Positions 25,652 to 35,296 of a DNA stretch of 64,000 nucleotides are shown one piece after another. The position numbers were made by a program, and so were the translations under genes. The number at the start of each line of letters is the position of its first letter. Within the stretch, counting starts at the first letter, position 1. This DNA comes from Bradyrhizobium sp. Lineage in GTDB: Bacteria > Pseudomonadota > Alphaproteobacteria > Rhizobiales > Xanthobacteraceae. Below the pieces are notes generated by a model that saw only the letters and a list, made by a program, of their open reading frames with translations, searched no databases and had not been told where the DNA came from. Location: contig NZ_JAUYQU010000114.1 of the NCBI RefSeq assembly GCF_030697065.1, forward strand, positions 1 to 64,000, in the 5' to 3' direction.

Positions 25652-26347
25652 TCAAGCGTCCATATCTGCGAGCCGCTGGCGGTTGCGAAGCACGATCTGA
25701 CGGGCGCTCGAAAACACCAGCACGCCCTGATCGTTGAGCTGCGACAGCGCCCGCGACACGGTTTCGAGGGTCAGGCCGAGATAATCTCCGATATCGCGGC
25801 GGCACATCGGCAATGCCATCATGCCGGTCTTGGCCAGCCTGCGGTCCATTTCCAGCAGGAACGTGGCAACCTTTTCTATCGCGGTCTTGCGGCCAAGCAG
25901 CAGCATATGATCTTCCGCGTGGCGAAGGTCAGCGGCGGTCATGGTCCAGAGATTATGCGCGACCCTGACGTCGGATCCGGCCGCTGTCTCCAGGCTGCGC
26001 CGCTTCACCAGGCGGACGGTGGTATCGGAGATCGCTTCGGCAGTCAGGCGATGAGCGGAACCGGGATCGAGGCCGAAAACGTCGCCAGGCAAATGGAAGG
26101 CGCCGATCTGGCGTCGTCCGTCGTTCAACAGCTTGTAGGTGCGAACCGCCCCGCGGATCACCTGGTAGACGTATTCCGATGGCTCGCCTTCTCCATAGAT
26201 TTCCTCGTCCTTGCCGTAGGAAAATTCGGTGGCGATTGCGCCCGAGCAACTGGCGATGATGCTGAACTGGTCGGCCGAGGGGGAAACCGGGGCGCGCGGC
26301 GCGCTGAGAACCTGGGCTGATGCCGTGGTGATCGTCTGGGGTTGCAT
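25652..26347 (-). CDS. fixK2: FixK2, Crp/Fnr-type activator of the microaerobic regulon
   Basis: A 231-residue regulator with cyclic-nucleotide-like domain (about 35-140), dimer helix and a C-terminal HTH. It lacks the N-terminal iron-sulfur cysteines of Fnr but has C182 in LPMCRRDIGDYLGLT, matching the redox-sensitive Cys183 of B. japonicum FixK2. It is activated through FixLJ and in turn activates TTGA-N6-TCAA promoters such as those of fixNOQP, fixGHIS, hemN and nap. A candidate FixJ site lies 75-90 bases upstream of the ATG. Confidence 0.9.
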   Translation of the reverse strand: MQPQTITTASAQVLSAPRAPVSPSADQFSIIASCSGAIATEFSYGKDEEIYGEGEPSEYVYQVIRGAVRTYKLLNDGRRQIGAFHLPGDVFGLDPGSAHRLTAEAISDTTVRLVKRRSLETAAGSDVRVAHNLWTMTAADLRHAEDHMLLLGRKTAIEKVATFLLEMDRRLAKTGMMALPMCRRDIGDYLGLTLETVSRALSQLNDQGVLVFSSARQIVLRNRQRLADMDA

Positions 26348-26420
26348 GTCGCCATCTCCTCGTTGCGGGATGGCTTGGTCTATCCGAGACGATTGTTCCC
26401 CGAAATTTAGGTCGATATCC

Positions 26421-26436
26421 TAGGGGGATCCACCTA
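26421..26436. promoter_or_regulatory. Candidate FixJ-binding dyad upstream of fixK2
   Basis: A 16-base inverted repeat with one mismatched pair; on the minus strand it reads TAGGTGGATCCCCCTA. Its arms resemble the TAAGT...CCCTTA layout of the S. meliloti fixK FixJ site, differing mostly by transitions. Its position, about 74 bases upstream of the fixK2 ATG, suits an activator site. The FixJ assignment is inference from a remembered consensus. Confidence 0.5.
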
Positions 26437-26469
26437 AGGGGTTTTACGGAGGCAATCTGCCGGGTGTTT

Positions 26470-26907
26470 TCAGGGCCGGTTCGCCGCCTGGCCCGATTGG
26501 ATGGCGTTTCGCACGCATTCCACCAGGCCGCCCTCGAGATTGGGCTTGAGGAGGACATGAAGCACTCCGGCGGAGCTTGCCTTCGCCGCGATGGTCTCGT
26601 CGGGATAGCCCGTAATCATGACAATCGGGGTGCCGACGTCGAGACCACGCAGCCTCTCGACCAACTCCAGCCCGTCAATTCCCGCCATTTTGTAATCCAC
26701 AATGAGGCAATCCGCGCTGCCCCGGATCGAAGAGTTCAACAACGCGGACCCGCTGCGGAAGGTGCGAACCTCGAACCCCTCCGTCTCCAGGAAAAATCGC
26801 AACGACCTGACGACGTCGTAGTCGTCGTCGACGACGTAGACCATCGATTTTTTGGTCGGCAGGCCGGTCTCGGCCAAGCTCGCCGACATCTGATGGGCAT
26901 CTCTCAT
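26470..26907 (-). CDS. Single-domain response regulator between fixJ and fixK2
   Basis: A 145-residue CheY-like receiver with acidic pocket VVDDDYD (27-31), phosphoacceptor D71 in LIVDYKMAGIDG, threonine switch in MITGY and conserved lysine in LLKPN. It has no output domain. B. japonicum has an equivalent gene between fixJ and fixK2. It could act as a phosphate sink or partner for FixL or another kinase. The ATG at 26907 is used; 26889 is an alternative and the open frame extends to a TTG at 26955 that would overlap the FixK box. Confidence 0.82.
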   Translation of the reverse strand: MRDAHQMSASLAETGLPTKKSMVYVVDDDYDVVRSLRFFLETEGFEVRTFRSGSALLNSSIRGSADCLIVDYKMAGIDGLELVERLRGLDVGTPIVMITGYPDETIAAKASSAGVLHVLLKPNLEGGLVECVRNAIQSGQAANRP

Positions 26908-26941
26908 GCCGCGCAGGATAGATACTCCCGCTCCATCCGAA

Positions 26942-26955
26942 TTGACTTGGCTCAA
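26942..26955. promoter_or_regulatory. FixK-type box upstream of the orphan receiver
   Basis: TTGACTTGGCTCAA (TTGA-N6-TCAA) lies just 35 bases upstream of the 26907 start and 12 bases after the fixJ stop. It offers a FixK2-dependent promoter for the receiver gene and possibly for fixK2 downstream, a feedback loop. Confidence 0.65.
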
Positions 26956-26967
26956 TTTTCGATTGAC

Positions 26968-27591
26968 TTAATTTTCGATCATTCCGGCCCGGATCGCAAA
27001 CCGGACCAGTTCCGAGAGGTTGCCCGCCTGCATCTTGGTCATGACGTTGGCCCGATAGACTTCAACCGTGCGCGGGCTGATGTCGTATTCCCTGGCGATC
27101 GCCTTGTTCGATTGGCCGCTCACCAGGCCCTGCATCACCTGGCGTTCGCGCTGGGTCAAGGAACCGACCCGCGCGGCCATTTCGGCCGTGAGTGCCTCGC
27201 TCTTCGAGCAACCATCGTTCTTCGAGAGGGCGATCTCGATCATACCGATCAGCCTGTCATCCTCGAAAGGTTTTTCGAGAAAGTCGAGTGCGCCAAGCTT
27301 CATGGCTTCGACGGCGAGGGGCACGTCGCCATGGCCTGTCATGACGATCACCGGAAGCTTCCGGTCCCCGGAGGCCGGATTGAGTCGACGCAGCAATTCC
27401 ATGCCGTCCATGCCCGGCATCCGGATATCCGTCACCACACAGCCGGCCTCCAGCCCCGGAAGCTCGTCCAGAAAAATCTGTGCGGAATCGAACAGGCGCA
27501 CGCTGAAGCCGGCCGAGCCCAGCAGGAAATCCAGCGAGTCGCGCATCGCGGGGTCGTCATCGATGACATAGACCTTAGCGCTCTGCGACAT
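26968..27591 (-). CDS. fixJ: FixJ response regulator
   Basis: A 207-residue NarL/FixJ-type regulator: receiver (1-125) with DDD pocket, phosphoacceptor D55 in [12 protein letters not shown] and KPFEDD, linker, then a LuxR-type HTH (about 140-200; [12 protein letters not shown] and [20 protein letters not shown]). It is phosphorylated by FixL at low oxygen and activates fixK2. The start at 27591 overlaps the fixL end by 17 bases and has AGGG at a proper distance; 27600 is an alternative ATG. Confidence 0.93.
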   Translation of the reverse strand: MSQSAKVYVIDDDPAMRDSLDFLLGSAGFSVRLFDSAQIFLDELPGLEAGCVVTDIRMPGMDGMELLRRLNPASGDRKLPVIVMTGHGDVPLAVEAMKLGALDFLEKPFEDDRLIGMIEIALSKNDGCSKSEALTAEMAARVGSLTQRERQVMQGLVSGQSNKAIAREYDISPRTVEVYRANVMTKMQAGNLSELVRFAIRAGMIEN

Positions 27592-29107
27592 CGCTCGCAT
27601 CCCTTGCAGAGGCAGCGGGCAAGGTGAAGCGGAACGCCGCACCATTGGCTGCATTTGTCTCGGCCCACATCCGGCCGCCATGGTTTTCGATGATCGTTCG
27701 GCTGATCGAGAGGCCGACACCCATGCCGGTTTCCTTGGTCGTGTAGAACGGCTGAAACAGGTTCGCCTGGGCATCGGGGCCAAATCCATGCCCGGTATCC
27801 GAGACGGCAATTTCAATCATATCGTCGGCTGCCTTGGCATTCGTGATGATCAGTTCGCGGTAGGTCGAACCGACCATCGCTTCCAGCGCATTGCGGAAGA
27901 GATTGACCAGGACCTGCTGGATCTGGACCCTGTCGGCGAGCACCTGGTCGCAGGCCGGATCGAGCTTGAAACGCAGGATGACCCCTTGCTCGCGGGCGCC
28001 GGTGAGACCGAGCGCGCCGGCTTCCTCGATCAGCTTCGAAAGACTCTCGACGTGCTTCTCCGAAGCTTCTCGCGCCACGAAATTGCGCAACCGCCTGATG
28101 ATGTCACCGGCGCGGATGGCCTGCTCCGCCGCGCGATCGAGCGCTGCCCCGATCTTCGGCGCGTTGACGTCGGTGCTTGCCGCAAGCAGGCGGCGCGATC
28201 CCTTCATGTAATTGCTGATGGCCGAAAGCGGCTGATTGAGTTCGTGCGCCAGCGCAGAAGCCATTTCTCCCATCGCACTGAGCCGCGACACGTGAACGAG
28301 CTCGGACTGCAGCTCCTGCAGTCGTGCCTGAGTCTGCTGGTGCTCGGTGAGGTCGCGGACAAAACCCGTAAAGTGGGGCCGGCCGCTCGATTCCATCTCG
28401 CCGATCGTGAGGTGCATGGGAAATGTGGTGCCGTCCTTGCGCATCCCGGTCACGATGCGGCCGATGCCGATGATGCGCCGTTCGCCTGTCTTTAGATAGC
28501 GGGCGAGGTACCCGTCATGGCGGCTGCGATCGGGCTCCGGCATCAGTTGGCTGATGTTCCTTCCGATCGCCTCGGATTCGGTGTACCCAAACTGGCGCTT
28601 GGCGGCAATGCTGAAGAACTGGATGATGCCATTTTGGTCGATCACGATCATGGCGTCGGGGACCGTATCCAGAATCGAGCGAAATATTCGCTCACGTGTC
28701 CTCAACTCATCCTCAAGGCGCTTCTCGCGGTCGATGTCGATCATGACGCCGCTCAGTCGGACAGGACCGCCATCGGCGCCGGCCACGATCGTGCCGAGCG
28801 CACGCACCCAATGACCAGCATCCGAATGCCGGTGCACGCGGTACTGAACGTCGAAATTACAGCCGGTTTCGACCGATTGCCGCATGGCCTCCGCGGTGCG
28901 ATCACGGTCCTGCAAATCGAGCAGGGAAAGAAAGATATCGTAATCGATCGGCGTGTCCGGTGAGATGCCGAAAAGCTCCCTCGTGCTGTTGGACCAGGTC
29001 AATTGCCGGGTCGAAAACTCGAAATCCCAGGTTCCGACGCCGGATCCGTTGCGCGCGTTCTGGTCGAGCGGATCAGGGCTGCGAAACGGTCGAACGGCGT
29101 CAATCAT
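27575..29107 (-). CDS. fixL: FixL oxygen-sensing histidine kinase
   Basis: A 510-residue soluble sensor kinase: PAS-A (about 25-130), heme-binding PAS-B (138-255), HisKA (270-335) and HATPase (385-500). The heme ligand is H197 in [20 protein letters not shown]203 and R217 match Arg206 and Arg220 of B. japonicum FixL, and the phospho-histidine is H288 in ALAHELNQP. No membrane segment is present, as in the Bradyrhizobium form. O2 on the heme turns the kinase off. The start is uncertain: 29107 or 29146. Confidence 0.92.
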   Translation of the reverse strand: MIDAVRPFRSPDPLDQNARNGSGVGTWDFEFSTRQLTWSNSTRELFGISPDTPIDYDIFLSLLDLQDRDRTAEAMRQSVETGCNFDVQYRVHRHSDAGHWVRALGTIVAGADGGPVRLSGVMIDIDREKRLEDELRTRERIFRSILDTVPDAMIVIDQNGIIQFFSIAAKRQFGYTESEAIGRNISQLMPEPDRSRHDGYLARYLKTGERRIIGIGRIVTGMRKDGTTFPMHLTIGEMESSGRPHFTGFVRDLTEHQQTQARLQELQSELVHVSRLSAMGEMASALAHELNQPLSAISNYMKGSRRLLAASTDVNAPKIGAALDRAAEQAIRAGDIIRRLRNFVAREASEKHVESLSKLIEEAGALGLTGAREQGVILRFKLDPACDQVLADRVQIQQVLVNLFRNALEAMVGSTYRELIITNAKAADDMIEIAVSDTGHGFGPDAQANLFQPFYTTKETGMGVGLSISRTIIENHGGRMWAETNAANGAAFRFTLPAASARDASDVAER

Positions 29108-29284
29108 GTTCCGTTTTCTCGGCTCTCGATATGCGCCGATATGCATCCTATCGGGGCCGCAAATAGGCAGCGCAACCCGTTACTAGCGCGTAGCTCATTG
29201 AGATAAAAGACAATATCCACGAATTTCGCTCGCCGCCATATCCGGAAAATCCGGCGCGCGCCGCCGGCGAAGGCGCCCCTCGTC

Positions 29285-29298
29285 TTGATCTAGGTCAG
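29285..29298. promoter_or_regulatory. Imperfect FixK-type box in the 445-base fixL-CBS gap
   Basis: TTGATCTAGGTCAG differs from the FixK consensus only in the last base. A TTAAGAT -10-like element follows at 29321-29327, about 32 bases after the box centre, fitting a class II promoter reading right toward the small frame at 29402 and the CBS gene at 29554. Confidence 0.5.
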
Positions 29299-29401
29299 GT
29301 TCGATCCCGGAATCGCCTCTTAAGATGCAGTTTCATCCTCAGGCAGCCCATATGGCATTTGAATCCGAGGATTTGGAGCCAAAGCGGCATGGAGCAGGAA
29401 T

Positions 29402-29527
29402 ATGGATTACGAAACCGTCATCTTTCCGCTCGCAGCCCGATGGTCCGATTTCCGAAGCGTTCTTTGGACTTGGAACGATATGCGGGAAGCCGGAACGACA
29501 GTCCGCGCGACCGGGTTGCCTCGGTAG
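29402..29527 (+). CDS. Possible 41-residue small protein
   Basis: Short frame MDYETVIFPL...VRATGLPR with AGCAGGAA just upstream as ribosome site, lying between the imperfect FixK-type box and the CBS gene. It has no recognisable domain or membrane helix. Competing frames overlap the same bases, so this is only a candidate leader or small protein of a FixK-controlled transcript. Confidence 0.25.
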   Translation: MDYETVIFPLAARWSDFRSVLWTWNDMREAGTTVRATGLPR

Positions 29528-29553
29528 AGAATCGATAATGACAAGGAACCGCC

Positions 29554-29997
29554 GTGCATAAATTCCTCGAGGCGACTGCCGGACAGTTCATGACGCGCAC
29601 GGTAAAGACCGTGACGCGAGACACGACCATGCGCGAGCTCAAGCAGAAGTTCGATGATGGCGATTTCAACTGCTTCCCGGTTCGTGAAAACGGCGAAGTG
29701 GTGGGCTTGGTGACCAAGTTCGACTTCTTGAAGTGCTTCGCCTTCAACCCCGGCCGGATGGTGCCGGGTTATGATGGACTGCTGTCGAAGACGGTCGCGG
29801 ATGTCATGACGCCGGAGTTCATTTATGTCGATCCGACGACCAAGCTGACGCGGGTGCTGCAGCTGATGGTAGACCACCGGATGAAGAGCATGCCCGTGCT
29901 GGATAGTGGACAGCGGTTGGCGGGGATCATCGCGCGCGAGGACGTGATGCGAGCGCTGCAGGAGTGCACCGCGCAGGATATCCCTGTTCGTCGGTGA
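29554..29997 (+). CDS. CBS-domain pair protein
   Basis: A 147-residue protein with two CBS motifs: MTRTVKTVTRDTTMRELK...VVGLVTKFDFLK (about 13-63) and DVMTPEFIYVDPTTKLTRVL...LAGIIAREDVMRAL (about 83-137). CBS pairs bind adenylates and act as regulatory modules; here the protein has no attached enzyme. GTG start with AAGGAA ribosome site. The context among FixK-controlled genes suggests a low-oxygen or energy-status role. Confidence 0.82.
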   Translation: MHKFLEATAGQFMTRTVKTVTRDTTMRELKQKFDDGDFNCFPVRENGEVVGLVTKFDFLKCFAFNPGRMVPGYDGLLSKTVADVMTPEFIYVDPTTKLTRVLQLMVDHRMKSMPVLDSGQRLAGIIAREDVMRALQECTAQDIPVRR

Positions 29998-30003
29998 CGG
30001 GGA

Positions 30004-30210
30004 CTAGGTGAAAACGGCTTCCTCGTGGATCTGCTCACGGTCTTCATCGATGACCCGGATCGATAGCCGGGGTCTGACATCGGGTTCCAGGCACCGCAGG
30101 TCAGCAGCCAGATATTTCGCGTACATGACGGCCTCCGAAGCCAGCGCGAAGTTGCGACCCACCTCGTCGCGGATGGGAAGGCTGTCGCTTGTGTCGAAAT
30201 AGAATCGCAT
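30004..30210 (-). CDS. DUF6894-like small protein
   Basis: A 68-residue acidic protein beginning MRFYFDTSDSLPIRDEVGRNF and ending with an IRVIDEDREQIHEEAVF strand, the layout of the DUF6894 family common in rhizobia. Function unknown. It converges on the CBS gene (6-base gap) and is downstream of the cytochrome c gene at 30253, possibly in the same transcript. An upstream in-frame start at 30234 would add eight residues. Confidence 0.6.
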   Translation of the reverse strand: MRFYFDTSDSLPIRDEVGRNFALASEAVMYAKYLAADLRCLEPDVRPRLSIRVIDEDREQIHEEAVFT

Positions 30211-30252
30211 GGGTTTTCCAGTTCGCTGAGCCAATTGGCGGTTAGCGGGCGC

Positions 30253-30582
30253 CTATTCGAGGGTCTTCAGATAAGCCAGCAGGTCGTGAATCTGGTCGGG
30301 ATCAAGGCGGAACTCAGGCATGGTCGGATGGCCGGTCTGGATGCCTTCGGCAAGCGACTCCGCCAGGGATTCGATGGGATAGCGCTTGTGCAGCTCCCGG
30401 AACGGCGGCGCGATCGGCAGCGGACTTGGGCTCACCCGATCGATGGCGTGACACCTCGCGCAATTGGTCAGCGCGAAGGTCTTGCCGCGCTGCTCGTCAG
30501 GTGAAATCGCCAAGGCCGGTGTCACGGCTGGCGTCAGAGTGATGAGCATAAGCGCCAGCGGCGCCAGAATTCGTCCAATCAT
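30253..30582 (-). CDS. Monoheme c-type cytochrome
   Basis: A 109-residue periplasmic cytochrome: signal peptide (1-26), CARCH heme site near residue 42, and a late methionine in HPTMPEFRLDPDQIHDLLAYL as distal ligand. The fold is class I and close to many short cytochromes in denitrifiers and rhizobia. It is divergent from fnrN, with a perfect FixK box in between, so likely microaerobic. The redox partner is unknown. Confidence 0.85.
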   Translation of the reverse strand: MIGRILAPLALMLITLTPAVTPALAISPDEQRGKTFALTNCARCHAIDRVSPSPLPIAPPFRELHKRYPIESLAESLAEGIQTGHPTMPEFRLDPDQIHDLLAYLKTLE

Positions 30583-30649
30583 GGCAGCATCAACTCCGAA
30601 GCAGAATTCCAAGCATGCTCGCAGCATGAAGCTTTTATCGCCGTCCCGT

Positions 30650-30663
30650 TTGATCTGGATCAA
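30650..30663. promoter_or_regulatory. FixK/Fnr box between cytochrome c and fnrN
   Basis: Perfect TTGATCTGGATCAA palindrome; distances to both ATGs (68 bases leftward, 108 rightward) allow control of the cytochrome gene, of fnrN (autoregulation), or both. Confidence 0.82.
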
Positions 30664-30770
30664 CCGGTCGCGGGTGGGCCAACTAGAATGGACAGGTCTC
30701 ACCGGGTCCATGAGCAGCAGCGATGACCGGGAGATGCAGTGGCCTGTCGTCGGCCGAACGGGCAGAGGCA

Positions 30771-31490
30771 ATGATCCGAACCATCGCTCCCACTCCCAAC
30801 CGTGCGCTTTCCGGCCGCTGCTCGGCATGCGCCGTCCGATCGCTCAGCATCTGCGGCGCCCTCGACCAGGCCGACCTTATCGAATTCGAACGGATCGCCC
30901 GTCAGGTTCATTTGACCCACAATGAGGCGATTTTCACCGCGGGGCAGGCCGCTACTTCCGTCCACAACGTGACCGCGGGTGTGGCGCGCCTGTACAAGCT
31001 GTTGCCCGATGGCAGGCGACAGGTGATCGGCTTTGCGCTGCCGGGAGATTTTCTCGGCGCGATGCCCTCGGACCGCTACAGCTTCTCGGCGGACGCGATC
31101 GAAGCCGTTTCGGTGTGCCGCTTGTCCGCGGAATCCTTCGCGCAGTTCATCGAACACCGTCCGCATTTCCTGCGCCGGATCAACGAATTCGCGGCGCGTG
31201 AGCTGATGCTGGCGCAGGAGCAAATGCTTTTGCTGGGACGACGGACCGCCGAGGAGAAGGTCGCGGCCTTTCTCGTCGGCTGGCGGGCGCGGCTGGCAAA
31301 TATCGGCGACCAGCAGCACACCATCGCGTTGCCGATGAGCCGGCAGGATATCGCGGATTATCTGGGGCTGACGATTGAAACGGTGAGCCGAACATTGACC
31401 CGGTTCGAGCGCGAAAAGATGCTGGTCATCGTCTCCGGCGGCGTTCGGTTGCTGGACGCGAAACGCGCCGAGGCCATGGCCGGGGTGTGA
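30771..31490 (+). CDS. fnrN: FnrN/FixK1/AadR-type oxygen-responsive regulator
   Basis: A 239-residue Crp/Fnr protein. It has an N-terminal Cys cluster C17-x2-C20-x7-C28 plus C116, the four ligands of an O2-labile [4Fe-4S] cluster. The HTH reads MSRQDIADYLGLTIETVSRTLTRFEREKML. It can regulate TTGAT-N4-ATCAA promoters at low oxygen in parallel to FixK2. The ATG at 30771 with AGAGG just ahead is preferred; an ATG at 30723 would add 16 residues. Naming among FnrN, FixK1 and AadR cannot be settled from one window. Confidence 0.86.
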   Translation: MIRTIAPTPNRALSGRCSACAVRSLSICGALDQADLIEFERIARQVHLTHNEAIFTAGQAATSVHNVTAGVARLYKLLPDGRRQVIGFALPGDFLGAMPSDRYSFSADAIEAVSVCRLSAESFAQFIEHRPHFLRRINEFAARELMLAQEQMLLLGRRTAEEKVAAFLVGWRARLANIGDQQHTIALPMSRQDIADYLGLTIETVSRTLTRFEREKMLVIVSGGVRLLDAKRAEAMAGV

Positions 31491-31519
31491 CGGATTTTGC
31501 GAGAGCGGGTCCTGTTCGA

Positions 31520-31533
31520 TTGATTCAGGTCAA
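31520..31533. promoter_or_regulatory. FixK box upstream of small membrane protein and hemN
   Basis: TTGATTCAGGTCAA; the box centre is 58 bases before the ATG at 31585, leaving room for a class II promoter and a leader of about 18 bases. Confidence 0.78.
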
Positions 31534-31584
31534 AGTCCTGTCGGTGCAAGGCAGGCAACGTACCTTCTTCACAGGAGGTTGGCC

Positions 31585-31725
31585 ATGCTGGTCGATTCGA
31601 TGCTGGTTGCCGCAGGTGTAGCCGCGATGTTCGTCGTCCTTGCTGCCGTGCGGGCAGGGGAAGATTTTCAGATCCGTCCGAAGCAATCCGCCCGCCAGTC
31701 CCACGCCAGCCGCAGGTCGTTCTGA
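31585..31725 (+). CDS. 46-residue single-helix membrane protein
   Basis: A short frame beginning MLVDSMLVAAGVAAMFVVLA, one transmembrane helix (about 5-22) and a basic cytoplasmic tail ending ASRRSF. It has a very strong ribosome site (ACAGGAGG) nine bases before the ATG and sits right behind a FixK box, with hemN starting 43 bases after its stop. The sequence resembles none of the known cbb3 subunits I can recall. It may be an accessory small protein of microaerobic respiration. Confidence 0.65.
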   Translation: MLVDSMLVAAGVAAMFVVLAAVRAGEDFQIRPKQSARQSHASRRSF

Positions 31726-31768
31726 TCCCGGCAATTTCGCCGATGCGCCGGCGCAAGAAAGCCCTGCC

Positions 31769-33103
31769 GTGAACGATATCCTTCGCCATTACGCCAGACT
31801 GCAACTGCCGCGCTACACGTCCTATCCGACGGCCGCCGAATTTACGCCCTCGGTGGCGGTGGCCGACCAGCGGCGGTGGTTACGGGATCTGGATACGACC
31901 GAGGCGGTTTCGGTCTATCTGCACGTGCCGTATTGCCGCGATCTCTGCCTGTATTGCGGCTGCAACACCAAGAAAGCGCTGCGTGACGACGTCATCGACA
32001 ACTATCGCCAGGCGCTCGAGCGTGAAATCGCGCTGGTCGGCGACGCCCTGTCGGGACCGGTCCGAATCGCCCGGCTGCACTGGGGCGGCGGAACACCGAG
32101 CATTCTGGGGGCGGACGGGCTCGCATCGGTGATGCGGGGCCTGCGCAGCCGCTTCGCCTTTGAAGAAGGCTTCGAGCACGCCATCGAGCTTGATCCGAGA
32201 TATGTGACGGTCTCGCTGGTCACCGGCTTGACGGAATTGGGCGTCAACCGGGTCAGCCTCGGCGTGCAGGACGTCAATCCGCTGGTCCAGGCCGCTATCG
32301 GTCGTTGGCAGCCTATGCAGGATGTCGAGACGGCGGTGACCCGGCTGCGGGCGGCGGGTATCCGCAATCTGAATTTCGACCTGATCTACGGATTGCCGTT
32401 GCAGACCGTCGCCTCGCTCCGCAAGACCTGCGAGATCGTCGCTGCGATCTCGCCCGACCGTATCGCCTGCTACGGCTATGCCCACATGCCCCGCCTCAAG
32501 GCCAACCAACGGCGCATCGATGAGAACACGCTGCCGGGGGTGGAGGAACGCATCGATCAGGCTGCAGCCATCGCCGGGGAATTCCTGCGCCGCGGTTTCG
32601 TGAAGATCGGCATCGATCATTTTGCCAGACCCGACGATTCATTGACCCGCGCGGCAATGGCGGGGCGGCTTCATCGCAATTTCCAGGGATATACCGACGA
32701 TGCGAGGGAGACCCTGATCGGCTTCGGAGCATCTTCGATTTCCAGGTTTGGCGACGGCTACGTTCAGAATATCTCCGATGTTCCGAGCTACGTTCGCGCG
32801 ATTTCAAACGGTCAGCTTGCGCCGTCGCGCGGTTGCCGGCTTGACGCAGCTGAAAAACAGCGCGCCCGCACCATCGAGAGCCTGATGTGCACGTTTCAGG
32901 CCGATCTCGATGTCACCGCGCCGGATCTGGAATTCTGCGAAGAGCTTTCGCTGCTGCAGCCATTGGTCGATGACGGCCTGCTCCGCATCGAGGGGCGGGT
33001 GGTAACGGCCACCGATCCCGGCCGGTCGGTGGTGCGGGTCATTGCGGCGGCATTCGACCCTCACACCCGCACCGACCCGGGCCGCTTCAGCCGGGCGGTC
33101 TGA
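31769..33103 (+). CDS. hemN: Oxygen-independent coproporphyrinogen III dehydrogenase (HemN)
   Basis: A 444-residue radical-SAM enzyme with the [4Fe-4S] motif YCRDLCLYCGC (C56, C60, C63), the GGGTP segment and the HemN C-terminal domain. It decarboxylates coproporphyrinogen III to protoporphyrinogen IX without oxygen, supplying heme for the cytochromes encoded here. The family begins RYTSYPTA near residue 15, which fits the GTG at 31769; the longer open frame upstream overlaps the small membrane gene. Confidence 0.93.
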   Translation: MNDILRHYARLQLPRYTSYPTAAEFTPSVAVADQRRWLRDLDTTEAVSVYLHVPYCRDLCLYCGCNTKKALRDDVIDNYRQALEREIALVGDALSGPVRIARLHWGGGTPSILGADGLASVMRGLRSRFAFEEGFEHAIELDPRYVTVSLVTGLTELGVNRVSLGVQDVNPLVQAAIGRWQPMQDVETAVTRLRAAGIRNLNFDLIYGLPLQTVASLRKTCEIVAAISPDRIACYGYAHMPRLKANQRRIDENTLPGVEERIDQAAAIAGEFLRRGFVKIGIDHFARPDDSLTRAAMAGRLHRNFQGYTDDARETLIGFGASSISRFGDGYVQNISDVPSYVRAISNGQLAPSRGCRLDAAEKQRARTIESLMCTFQADLDVTAPDLEFCEELSLLQPLVDDGLLRIEGRVVTATDPGRSVVRVIAAAFDPHTRTDPGRFSRAV

Positions 33104-33116
33104 CGGGCACCAGCGG

Positions 33117-33130
33117 TTGATCCACGTCAA
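33117..33130. promoter_or_regulatory. FixK box upstream of the 33189 gene
   Basis: TTGATCCACGTCAA (TTGA-N6-TCAA) 14 bases after the hemN stop and 59 bases before the next ATG, a typical class II promoter distance. Confidence 0.75.
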
Positions 33131-33188
33131 GACGCTCATCGCCGGAACGGGCTCATGCTGCCGGCATAACTCTTGAGACCTCACTGTG

Positions 33189-33515
33189 ATGCATGTTTCC
33201 GGCGAAAGAGCCCGGTTGCCGCAAGCCAGCGCTTTGGCTGGCCTGATGAGGGCAATTGTCGCCATCTTCACGAAGAATGAGTTGCGAGGGGTGAATCGCG
33301 ACAGGTTTCAGAAGATTGCGCAGGATTTGAACCTGTCGCCCCCGGACCTTTACGAGCTCTTGACGGGGCGTCGGCTATCAGCCGGCGCGCTGGAAAAGCG
33401 TCTGGCGGCGGATCTCGAACGATCTCCGCAGCTTGGGAGCCGGCTGCGCGCGATCCAGGAGCATCGCTCGGCCAGCATTCGGGCGTCCTTGCCGATCGGT
33501 CCCCCTTGTTGCTGA
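33189..33515 (+). CDS. Small helical protein of unknown function (DUF6455-like)
   Basis: A 108-residue soluble protein. The core GVNRDRFQKIAQDLNLSPPDLYELLTGRRLSAGALEKRLAADL resembles DUF6455-type proteins of alphaproteobacteria, which have a helix-turn-helix-like arrangement but no known function. It is preceded by its own FixK box and followed by another before ccoN, so expression with the cbb3 oxidase is likely. ATG 33189 is assumed; ATG 33246 (MRAIVAIFTKNELRG) is an alternative. Family assignment is tentative. Confidence 0.6.
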   Translation: MHVSGERARLPQASALAGLMRAIVAIFTKNELRGVNRDRFQKIAQDLNLSPPDLYELLTGRRLSAGALEKRLAADLERSPQLGSRLRAIQEHRSASIRASLPIGPPCC

Positions 33516-33562
33516 ACGTGTCCCCCGACTTATACCCAAAAGTTCCGTGAATCAGCCGGAAT

Positions 33563-33576
33563 TTGACTTCGATCAA
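33563..33576. promoter_or_regulatory. FixK box upstream of ccoN
   Basis: TTGACTTCGATCAA (TTGA-N6-TCAA), 60 bases ahead of the ccoN ATG; transcription would start near 33610, which also argues against translation from 33591. Confidence 0.85.
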
Positions 33577-33635
33577 ATCCAGCTTGCCACATGTGTGTTC
33601 ATTCGAACCGGCATTTGCAGAAGAGAAGCCCGAGC

Positions 33636-35285
<1,650 letters not shown>

Positions 35286-35296
35286 GGAACGATAAA

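Noticed and set aside
26968-27816. Longer FixJ start at 27816
   Set aside because: The extra 75 residues are an out-of-frame reading of the fixL end; the family start is at 27591.
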